Source: Goniomonas avonlea (taxonomy: Eukaryota > Cryptophyceae > Goniomonadida > Goniomonadaceae). Taken from it: a stretch of 13,893 bases of DNA. Below the pieces are notes generated by a model. The model ran no database searches. It had not been told where the DNA came from and saw only the letters and a list, made by a program, of their open reading frames with translations. Where the stretch lies: the NCBI GenBank assembly GCA_003573635.1, contig QUTJ01031637.1, positions 1 through 13,893 of the forward strand, given 5' to 3'. Below are positions 1-9,100 of the stretch, one piece after another (positions within the stretch are counted from its first letter, which is position 1; each line of letters opens with the position of its first letter). The position numbers were made by a program, and so were the translations under genes.

Positions 1-321
1 ATCAGCACATCGCACACCAAGCACTTCACCCGACAACTGAGGTCACCCCCCCCCTCAGCCTGATCGTTCGGGCTCTGAGACTTCTGCTTTATCTGGAAAT
101 TCTGGAAATCTCCCGATAAATACCTAAATGTTTTACTCCGGTCCCTGTCTTGTTGTTTATTACAATAAATTTGATTTAACCCTAATACCTAAGTGTTTTA
201 CTATAATTTTATGCTGGTTCGAAAGGAAAATTTCGATAGATACCTAAATGTTTCACTATTCGCTCAGTGTTTCTCAGGAAACGTCAATTTGACAGCCAGG
301 ATTTCCAAGACCCTATTTGCT
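1..321. other. Non-coding, AT-rich 5' flank with triple short motif
   Basis: I see no credible gene here. A motif resembling ATACCTAAATGTTTTACT occurs three times, near 118-136, 186-204 and 240-257, with small changes (A to G, T to C). The copies are about 55-70 bp apart, so this is a diverged short repeat and not a perfect tandem array. Its nature (old transposon end or local duplication) cannot be told from the window. Confidence 0.5.
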
Positions 322-535
322 TTATCAGGCTTATCAGCCAAAGCGGCCTTATTAGGCTTATCAGTCAAAGCGGCCTTATCAGGCTTATCAGCCAAAGCGG
401 CCATATTAGGCTTATCAGCCAAAGCGGCCTTATCAGGCTTATCAGCCAAAGCTGCCTTATTAGGCTTATCAGTCAAAGCGGCCTTATCAGGCTCATCAGC
501 CAAAGCGGCCTTAACAGGCTTATCAGCCAGCTGCC
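322..535. repeat. 27-bp minisatellite, about 7.9 copies
   Basis: Seven full units start at 322, 349, 376, 403, 430, 457 and 484, with a partial eighth from 511. Each unit has the form TTATCAGGC followed by TTATCAGCCAAAGCGGCC. Units differ by single substitutions such as TTAT/ATAT, GCC/GTC and GCG/GCT. Because 27 is a multiple of three, the array stays open in several frames: plus strand as a nine-residue LSGLSAKAA repeat, minus strand as LADKPDKAA. No flanking coding context, convincing start or splice structure was found, so I treat it as a minisatellite. It could still be a repeat-protein exon. It is not CRISPR, because there are no unique spacers. Confidence 0.9.
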
Positions 536-1059
536 TTATCTCAAAAGCGACATCGCTCCAAAAGACAGGACAAAGGAAACAAAGAAATTGGCAGAAACGC
601 AAATTGTAATGAGCGAAAACGGATCTCTTTACACACGCGAAAACACCGCCCTGTAACTTCCGGTCGTGGTGGGCAATGTGCCAGATATGCGCTCGAAGAC
701 AGCAGCATCGGACATAAAATCTGCACGAGTTACTTCCAAGTCGTCACTTTCGACCCAATGGATTTGCCCATCGTGTCGCTTGGCGTGACGTTTCGACTAA
801 CGAGATGGCAAGCCGCGATAGCCTAACTTTGATTAGCAGGAACAATCCTGGAAAGTGTAAAGTAAGATTTATTGAAATGGCCCCCCGCAGGGGTACAAAA
901 GGAGGGCAGAAGCCCTTAGTGAACAATCCTGGAAAGCGAGACCGGCCATGGACTGATGATCGTAAATGCTACTTGATTGATAGACATGACTATTCAAAGA
1001 TATTTCTGGCTGATGATCGAACTTTTATATGTTGATAAACTTTTTGCATACATATCTTT
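536..1059. other. Intergenic, no gene recognised; 16-bp direct repeat pair
   Basis: No family is recognisable in any frame. The 16-mer GAACAATCCTGGAAAG occurs at 840-855 and again at 921-936. Between them is a small palindrome, CCCCGCAGGGG, inside 882-895. A 76-codon open frame from 805 runs through both copies and encodes the NNPGK motif twice, but nothing else supports it as a gene. Confidence 0.4.
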
Positions 1060-1581
1060 ATAGATGCACGGTTTGACGTTTTTGCCTCACCCCGTTTACT
1101 CACACGCCCACATACTCACACACATACACACACTTCTATATCTCCACACATACAGACTTGGAATTTGCAACAGAAGATTGAATTTCCATGCACGACTTGG
1201 TCTCTCTTTCTCTCTCTGTCTCTCTCTCTCTGTGTCAGCGGGTGCTGAACTCGCACGCTCCAGTTGCCGCTCCTCACCCCCCTCCTCTCTCCCCACTCCC
1301 TACCCCCCTTCTCACTCCCTCACTCCCCACTCCCCACTCATATCCCATCACTACTCCCTACTCCCTACACCCCCTCCTCCTACGGGCACCAGGAGGTAGC
1401 GACCCGTGATAAGGACCCCAGGGAGTTCTTGATCAGAAGCAAGGAGGTGCGAGACACACACAGATCTAGACACACACAGAGAGACTTGTTTTTTTTGGGG
1501 GGGTGCACAAGTGTGCACACAAGGGAGGGGAGGGGAGTGAAATATTTTTCATTCAATCGTTCATTTGAAGCACATGCACCA
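1060..1581. repeat. Microsatellite / low-complexity CA-, CT- and CCCACT-rich tract
   Basis: Successive simple-sequence tracts are visible. They are CACA-rich (1098-1150), TCTC (1200-1237), an irregular CTCCC/CTCACT array (1268-1380), and CACACA with an adjoining T-run and G-run (1455-1503). Another CA tract (about 1616-1630) overlaps the 3' end of the minus-strand frame described next. The open frames here are low-complexity artefacts. This DNA would be 3' of the minus-strand gene fragment, but no clear poly(A) signal was found on that strand. Confidence 0.75.
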
Positions 1582-1963
1582 TTACCACCACATCACCAGC
1601 ATACGTGCAGTGCACGTACACACACACACATTATAACACATCGGCCGTCTCTTCAGGATGTCAGCCATCCTGACAGACGCAAACTGGGGATCCGCCTTGA
1701 TCATCTTGAAGCGATCCAGCACTGTACCTTTGTAAAGGCGTGCTTCTCGTACAGTGGCTGCCCGCCTTGAAGGTTGGGATCGTGGACCACCGAGGATTCG
1801 TGAAGGGTGTAAGCGCGCAAGGATGACTGCAGCCACAGCCACGCTCATTTCGCGCCCGTGTGCACAGGTGATCAGGACGGTTCCTTGACGCTTCTTGGTT
1901 GGATCGTCAGCAGTAGCACAAGGCTTCAGCAAAATCTCCAGACCCGTTTCGATGGCAGTGATC
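1582..1963 (-). CDS. Putative terminal exon, Rit1-like (initiator-tRNA phosphoribosyltransferase C-terminal domain)
   Basis: On the minus strand an exon appears to begin after an acceptor CAG (complement of 1964-1966) and stays open to a TAA at about 1582. Its first codons read ITAIETGLEILLKPC, followed by a core VLITCAHGREMSVAVAAVIL. That core has the C-x2-G-x2-[DM]-S-V signature of a phosphatase-like fold, and it resembles the C-terminal domain of Rit1-type enzymes. Rit1 adds a 2'-O-ribosyl phosphate to position 64 of initiator tRNA so that it is not used in elongation. The following segment (LYKGTVLDRFKMIKADPQ) fits the position of the K...I...NPSRATL tail of that family, but the tail motif itself is not conserved. 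The last 15-20 codons run into a CA microsatellite and may not be coding. A dual-specificity-phosphatase relative is the main alternative. Upstream exons were not resolved, so this could be a gene end or a decayed copy. Confidence 0.45.
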
Positions 1964-1966
1964 CTG

Positions 1967-2400
1967 TTGTCCGGCTACGCTTGGGCCAGCCTCCAACCAG
2001 AGCGGCCTTAAGGGAAGGACGGCGACGCCTAGGGTTAGGCTAGCCGAACTGAACGGATAGGCCTGCCGCGGTTTGATTCCCGGCCTGGCGTCCTCCGGTG
2101 TCTACCCCTGCGGGGGTCATTGCAAAAGACAATAAACTGTGTATTACCTCCTGCAGTCTTGATCCTGTTGAGATCCTTTCGGGATGGTGCTTCTGCTGCA
2201 CGGATGTCGGCCGCCGTTGATGCCGAGCCCTTGCCTGAGCGAAGTTGCCCCCGGGTGCAACACATGTCTGTAGCGTGTAGGCTTTGTCTGCTTGGTCGTC
2301 TGGGTCCTCGCCAAACGACTGCCACCAAAACTGGTTTATGATGATTAACTTGAACGTTGTACAGCCCGGCATGGTGCTCCTTGTGCCTGCGCAATAAAAC
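1967..2400 (-). other. Probable 5' part (unresolved exons/intron) of the minus-strand gene
   Basis: Two overlapping minus-strand frames are open here for about 110-120 codons, which suggests coding DNA. One contains DIRAAEAPSRKDLNRIKT, and the other contains INQFWWQSFGEDPDDQAD. A GTAATA donor-like site follows the first at about 2145 (minus-strand reading). However, the phase at that donor does not match the phase needed by the exon starting at 1963, so I could not splice a confident model. No domain was recognised. An AATAAA on the plus strand at 2393-2398 has no plus-strand gene to serve. Confidence 0.25.
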
Positions 2401-2763
2401 CGCCGTATTTTTGTTAACTAAGATCTATTTTTGGACGATACCATATAATGTAATTCAATGACTGTATTGGTAACTATTATTTTAATAGATTCGGGATAGA
2501 AGGGCCGTTTTTTCTTCTTCTCTGTGAGCACAGTTTTCGGGCACGATTATTATTTTGGTGCTACCCGTGGTGTAACACTGTAAAACCGGTGCTCTCGACC
2601 TCGCTGGCTCACGGCTTGAGTGAGCATTGAATCTCACACGGGCGTTTTTGGAGAAAATAAGAAAAAGCGAACGCCGCTCGACATAGCCTCGATCTCAACC
2701 GACTGGGTTTTAGCCCGCAGTTTGTGTTTTAGCCGTTTTTAGCCCAATCAGTGAGGATCGCAA
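2401..2763. promoter_or_regulatory. Intergenic region, probable divergent promoter
   Basis: No coding signal is visible. The stretch separates the minus-strand fragment from the SAM-TPR gene, so it may act as a bidirectional promoter. Near its right end the octamer TTTTAGCC occurs three times within 40 bp (2708-2715, 2727-2734, 2737-2744). A CCAATCA box follows at 2744-2750, overlapping the last copy. The left part (2400-2560) is AT-rich. Confidence 0.4.
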
Positions 2764-2770
2764 TATAAAA
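2764..2770 (+). promoter_or_regulatory. TATA box of the SAM-TPR gene
   Basis: TATAAAA lies 44 bp before the start codon at 2814 and about 14 bp after a CCAAT box. A start of transcription about 30 bp downstream would give a 5' leader of only about 20 nt. The start codon context is accATGG, a strong Kozak match. Confidence 0.6.
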
Positions 2771-2813
2771 CGCGTTCCAATCAACTTGGAAGCAGCTCGC
2801 GAAGCCGAACACC

Positions 2814-3181
2814 ATGGCTGCGTCATGGTCGAAAGCAGAAGTTGGAGAATGGCTCAAAAGTGTGAACTTGGAGGCCTTAGTCAGCTGTTTTGCAGAGCAG
2901 GATGTTGATGGGTAAGCAGAGTATCAAGTTGAAGTTTGTCCGGCCTCATTCTCAGGCTGGCAGATTGAGCCTGATGGAATTGACGGAGCCCAACCTCGCA
3001 CAAGATTTGGGCTTGGACCTTGGCCAACGAAAGCAATTTATGGTGAATAGGGCCACTCTTTGTGCCGCTCCGTCTTCCCCAAGTCCACTCACAACAGCAA
3101 GTGTAACACCGGGAGTTGCGGCAACCGAATCGGCCCCGAAAGGGTCCAAAAAGGCCGCTCGCGAGACGATTGTCGCGTTCC
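2814..3181 (+). other. Exons 1-2: SAM domain and start of linker
   Basis: Exon 1 (2814-2911) and exon 2 (2964-3181) join in phase 2 across a 52-nt intron. The correct acceptor is the second AG (2962-2963), because the first AG (2954-2955) would put a stop in frame. Residues 4-65 form a full SAM domain: SWSKAEVGEWLKSVNLEALV (helices 1-2), then FAEQDVDG. The C-terminal part follows as LSLMELTEPNLAQDLGLDLG and QRKQFMVNRATL, matching the conserved DG-LL-LTE-DL--LGI-LG-R hallmark. Residues 66-120 are S/T/P/A-rich and low in complexity, a flexible linker. SAM domains typically make head-to-tail polymers or bind other SAM proteins. Which surface residues do so here cannot be told. Confidence 0.88.
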
Positions 3182-6100
3182 GTACGTTATTCTGTTGTCC
3201 TCGCTGTCACTTCCTTTCTCCTTCCCTTTTTCCGACTCCCCCCCCTCCGTTGCGGCCTTACGCAGTACGAACACGGCTCAGTCGTGTTGACACCCCTGCC
3301 GATCTGGCTGGAATCGGCCTGGCTCTCCATCCTAGAGAAATCCATAACAAAAGCATGTGGTGCCATATTACGTTAATATTCTGGATATGGTCAATATACA
3401 GTCGATGGATCAGAGGGGCAGAGGCAAGACAGAGACACAAAGCACTCTGACCGTGATTTGCATCTCTCTGTGATTGTAGCACTCGCAGCTGAAGCCAAGA
3501 AGCCTGCCGCGAGAATGCCTGGCCCGGGGGGTCCTGAGGTGTGTTGGATCCGAGTCTTTTAAAATTGTGCCGTCTGTGCTTGTTTAGCAAGCTATTCTTG
3601 CCCTGTCGTTGCCTTGTATCCACGTGCAGCTGCAGGCACCCGTCGGCGACTCGGCAAGCGTCGCCGACTCGGACACGTTAAGCGAAATGGGCACGCCATT
3701 GGTGCGCCCCGCTCACTTGCACCACCCTCGCCTTCCCCGCTTGGAGACCACCCGCCCACCCTGCCGGCATACTGTACTCACAGGATGACGTCGCCTCGTC
3801 CCCGCCACAGCCTGAGCGTCACATCTCCCCCACACCCTTTTTGCGTGTGCAGTAGCCACCACCCGGGACTGACTTCCACGCTAGGTACTGGGCAGCAAGG
3901 ACTCGGAGCACCAGTTTCCGAAAGACGCCAACACCTTAAACAGCATGGGTGCTGCCTACCACTCCGATGGTGACTACACCCGCGCCGTGGAGCATTATGA
4001 GCGGGCACTGGCAATCCTGTGCAAGGTGTGTTGCGCCTCCTCGTGATTCAGCAGTAGGTGTTGGCTGTTGCTATTTGCTCCAGAAAGTTATGTGGAAAAT
4101 ACAAGTGACGCAAGCATCAACCTTGGCGTGTCGTCCCTTGCATTGGCCTCAATGGCACTTAATTTCTACCAACTCCACTCTCCCAGGAGCACCGTGACGG
4201 CGACATCAGTCTGGACGTCGCCGATACACTAAACAGCCTTGGTGTTGCCCATCGCTGCCAGGGTGACTACAACCGCGCCCTGGAATACTGTGAGCGCTCA
4301 CTGGAAATCCTCCGTGCGGTGTGTGTAGATCTGATTGTCTTTCAAGTTCAGTGAATAAGCTAACTTGTGTGTCCGAGTTGCGAGAGGGGGTGGATAGGAA
4401 TGCGCTCACCAGCAACAAGAAAGGCAACAAGCCAGGGACTGGACAGTTAATAAACTTCACTCTCCCAGGTTTGCGACTTGGAAGTCGGGGACCAGGCCGC
4501 AGCTCTCTACAAGGCAGCTCTCTACAACCTTGGTCGTGTCTATCACTCCCAGGGCGACTACATTAATGCCGTGGAGCACTACAAGCACTCGTTGGAAAAC
4601 AGCTTCAATGTGCGTTTGCGCGCATGCCCTACAGTACTGCGCCCCCCCTAACTTCGTTGTCTCTAATTCCGTTTGCCAAACTCCACTCTCGCAGGTGCTC
4701 GGCGGCAGTGTGGATCTGGATCTGGAGGTCGCTGATACACTAAACTATATGGGAGCTGCCTACAACTCCCTGGGTGACTTCCCACTCACCCTGAAGCACT
4801 ACGAACGCTCACTGGAAATCAGCTGCAATGTGTGTGCCTTGCGTGTGTTGGACCTGTTTGTATCACTACGTGCTGGAGACACCTCAAGTTGTTCTTGCAT
4901 CTAAGTTGAGACTAACCAATTAGGCGTGCACGGTTCCCAGTGTGGGACAAATTGAATACCAAGGGACACAACTCAAGGCCACCCTCCCAGGTTCACGGCA
5001 CCGACAGCCATCCGGACGTTGCCTTGGTTTTATACAACATCGGCGCTGCCTACCACTGCCAGGGTGACTACACCCATGCCCTGAAACATTACGAGCGCTC
5101 ACTGGCAATCAAGCGTAAGGTGTGTGTGTGTGTCATAAATTCAGCGCTACCTTTTGCCCTGACTTCCCTTTCTCAACTCCCCCAGGTGTATGGCAGTGAC
5201 GAGCATCCAGAGGTCAAAAACACCCTCAACAAAATGGGCACTGCTCTCCGAGCTCAGGAGGGCCGTGAGCGCTCACGGGAAATATTGTGCCAAGGCCATC
5301 ATGATGCCCCACCCTCCCCGGCGCCCCACCACAGCGATGTGATCCAGAAGGTGGGTCTCTGGACGGGGGTGCAGGCGTGCCGGCACTGTCAGTGCTTCTG
5401 CGCTTTTCGTTTTGACTCCACTCTGCCAGGTGGACGAGAATCCGTTTGTCGCCGATGAGTTATGCAACCTTGGTGCTGCCTACAGCTCCCTGGGTGACCA
5501 CACCCGCGCCCTGGAACTTTACGAGCGCTCACTGGCTATCAGCCGCAAGGCGCGTGTAGTCTCTATTATCATGTGTGCGAAGACTCACAAGGGCTGAAAG
5601 GCATACAATTAGTTGGAGAAGAGTTGATAGAGAGTGAGGGCACAATGCCATCAAACACAGAACACACGCTAATCTGACCCGCCTTGTGCCCAATCACACC
5701 ACAGTGGAGGTGCACGGGATGGTGCTTCTGAACAAAACTTTGGGATTACTACGGGATTCCATGCACCTTAGGATCTGCCCACAGTTTTTTTCTCAACCCA
5801 GTCGCCCAGGTGCACGAAGGCGACAAGCATCTGGACGTTGCCGAAACGTTCAGCGAAATGGGTGATGTTTACAGCTCCAAGGGTGACTTTCCCAGCGCTC
5901 TGGAGCACTATGAGCGCTCACTGGCAATCATGCGCAAGGTGTGTGTGGTACATGGTTGCGACAATTTGTCTCATAAGGAAGTTACAGTGACGCGACTCGC
6001 TATTGACGCTCAACGCGTCAAGCTTTGGCAAGTTCGCCCCTTTTGTCCCAGCTCCCACCTTGATGTCCGTCCTACTACTATTGGTCACGAAAGTACAACT

Positions 6101-9100
6101 GCACGAACGACCCGTACTCAGATATCACGATCTATATCATTGAGCCATACTAGTATCTGTTATTTGTTAACAAGTTGCGTGAAGTCACTAATTGTGTGCC
6201 AGTGGTTTGCGCTGTGTGCCCCCACAGCCCCCCCTTTTTCACACCCGACTCTTGTCATCCCAGGTGCACGGCGGCGACAATCACCAGGACGTCGCCGCCA
6301 TTTTAAGCAAACTGGGCGCTGCCTACCACTCCCAGGGTGACTACACCCGCGCCCTGGAGCACTACGAGCGCTCACTGGCAATCAGGCGCAAGGTGTGTAT
6401 ATCCGTGTGTGTGTGTGTGTGTGGTTGCCATCTGTGTCACGGTGCCGTAAGCCTCTGAACCCGTGACAATGCACCTTTATTAACACCAATCTCCCAGGTG
6501 CACGGCGAAGAGCACCGAGAGGTCGCCTTGGTGTTACACAAGATTGGACAAACACACAGCTCCAAGAGTGACTACGCTGGAGCCCTGGAAGTGTACACGC
6601 AATCACTGGCAATCAGACGCAAGGTGTGTGTCCAATTTCCCAGGGACGGGCCGAGTTTCAGAGCTAGTCGCATCTCAGCGAATGCTTTGACCATGGAAGT
6701 TTGCAACACTATCATCAACACCCTCGATCCCAGGTACACGGCGACGAGGATCCGGACATCGCCTTATCATTACACATGATAGGCTGCACCTACGCCAAGC
6801 TGGAAGACCACACCCGCGCCCTGGAACAGTTCAAGTGCTCACTGGCAATTCACAAGGTGTGCCCTGCACCCCAAGCAGTCCAGTTCAACCTGCGAGGGAG
6901 TACTCCGGGAAGAAGGTCTCAGTGAACTCGGTCCTTTTTTTTCCCGGTCACCCAACCTGACGTCTTGTCCCAGAACGACGAGCATCCAGATGTCGCCGCC
7001 ACCCTCTCAAGCATGGGATTCTCGTTCGGAGCCCAAGGCGACTACCCTCAAGCTATTGAGCACTGCGAGCGCTCCCTGGCCATCGCGCGCAAGGTGCATC
7101 TCTCCACCCTCTCTGTCTCTCTCTGTGTCCTGCCCTCTCTCTGTGTGTGTGTCTCTGCCCTCTCTGTCTCTCTCTGTGTCTCTGCCCCCCCCCACCCCCC
7201 ACCCTCTCTTGCTCTCACCCCCCCCCCCTGCCGTTAGGCATACGCACCAAAATTCGCGAAGTCTTTATACCAGCCTCCCTGCAGACGTTGTCTACGCTGA
7301 CCTCTTGCTCGCAGGTGCACGGCAACGACGAGCATCCAGTCATCGCCGAGACTCTTGGACACATGACAAGGTTCGCCAAGACTTTGCACGACATGGGTTC
7401 CACCGCCCTCGCTCAGGGAGACCACACTGGCGCCCTGGAGTACTATGAGCTCTCACTGGCAACCAGACGCACGGTACGTGCCATTACGCCCTTTAGGAAT
7501 CTGCCGTAGCACGACGTGCTTATCATACTATGTTTTCGCAAGGGCAGCAACCAGTTCCGCGGTATTGGTATCCCTTTCAACATAACTTTGATGGTAAGGC
7601 TTATATCTTTATGGTTTATGGTTTTATCCCTCCTGGAGGGAACACCCACAACCAGCTTAGGCGACAGCCTCATACACAACACACCATCAGGATGTCTCAC
7701 GCTCAGTCACACCGATTAGGGCGAGGCCGCATGCCGACCCCGACGAACTGTCGGCTCCTGAATGCCTTTCGCACTCTTTTATTACACATTTGATTTACCC
7801 CCAGCCAAAGCGTAGGCCCTTGTGTTACACGTTTGTGACCTGTGTCAACATCTCCCAGGTGCATCGCGGCGACGAGCATATGGACGTCGCTGTGACTGCT
7901 GAAGCCATGGCAAGGGTCGCCGAGAGCTTGTGCGACCTGGGTTCTCACTCCCAGTTTAGGGGAGACCACACCCGCGCCCTGGAGCACTATGAGCGCTCAC
8001 TGACAATCATGCGCCAGGTGTGTGTGTGAGTGTGTGTGTGTGTGTCTGTCTGTGTGTGTCTGCCTGCGCGAGCACCCTTTTGCTTGCACCCCAAAAAAAC
8101 AAAATATCTTGTACTATGTTTTTATCAGTCCTGTTTAACGCACCAGATGTCTCGCTGTTTACATTTCCTGTTAGGAATACCCACAGCCAATCTTTGTCGG
8201 CAACTACGCTGACCTTACACAATCGCGACCTTAGTCAACGTCTCCCCTCCCCCAGATTCACGGAGACGACAAGCATCCAGGCGTCACTGAGGTTCTTGGA
8301 ACCATGGCAAGGGCCGCCAAGAAATTGTGCAGCATCGGGAGTGGCTACCGCTCCCTGGGTGACTACACCCGCGCCCTGGAGCACTATGCGCTTTCACTGG
8401 CAACCTGGCGCAAGGTGCGTGCATGTGAGCGCATGTGTGTCCTTGGCAGGCGGAAGGGCGGAGTCTGGCCAAGTGGGGCAGTGCCGGCACTATCAACGTG
8501 TTGCTTCACCTCTCATGTCAATGTGGTTTGATGCTCTTGCAGCGATTCTCTTGATGTGTGCTTTTGTGCCTTACACATCAACGACCACTCTGTCAGGTTC
8601 ACAGCAGCGAAGGGCATCCGAACGTCGCAGAGACTCTGAGGGAACTGGGCGATGCTTACCTCGAAATGGAGCATAAGACCTCGTCGGCAAGCAAAAGCGA
8701 GGTGTGTGTGTACCCATGTCGCATCGCGTGGTGATCCGACAGAAGGTTTCTGTCCGAGTGGGGGAGAGCCAGCACTGTCAGTTGTGTGAATTCACATCAC
8801 GGCGAAATTTCGTTGCTCTGACCTTCACGTTGGCAGCGTTCGAGCAACTCCACTCTCGCAGGTGCTTAGCAGCGACGTGCTTCAGGACGTGGCGTTGGCG
8901 TTGTCCAAGAAGGCCGCGTCCTACCAAGCCGAGGGTGACAACCAGCGCGCCCTGGAGCACCTCAAGTGCCTACTGGAAGTTGTCCGCAAGGTGCCTGCCT
9001 CACCTTGTCTTCTCTGTTCTGTCAAATCTTCCGTGTCTCCTTCTCCTTGTCCCTCTCCCTCTCGCCCTTGTGCGTGTATTGACTAACAGACAACCACTGT

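Noticed and set aside
1-321. Telomeric or subtelomeric repeat
   Set aside because: The CCCTAA-like string at about 179-184 occurs once only. The repeated motif is longer and diverged.
322-535. Possible CRISPR array
   Set aside because: The 27-bp units abut each other with no unique spacers, and the window is eukaryotic.
264-602. Protein-coding gene over the minisatellite, either strand
   Set aside because: Frames are open only because the unit is a multiple of three. There is no domain, supported start or splice structure.
1064-1770. Overlapping open frames rich in S, L, H, P and T
   Set aside because: They are translations of CT and CA microsatellites.
2120-2341. Plus-strand gene ending before AATAAA at 2393
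   Set aside because: The frame has no recognisable domain and lies opposite minus-strand frames that look at least as coding.
3778-6612. Minus-strand frames with repeated MPVSARSAPGRGCSHPGSG-type starts
   Set aside because: They are the antisense shadow of the conserved helix B part of the TPR exons.
7474-7858. Hidden exon or gene fragment in intron 17 (frame containing RYWYPFQHNFDGKAYIFMVY)
   Set aside because: The composition looks protein-like, but no family was recognised, the VHG/YERSL pattern is absent, and no matched acceptor and donor in phase 0 were found.
8020-8222. Cysteine/valine-rich frame after exon 18
   Set aside because: It is the translation of a GT microsatellite at the start of intron 18.
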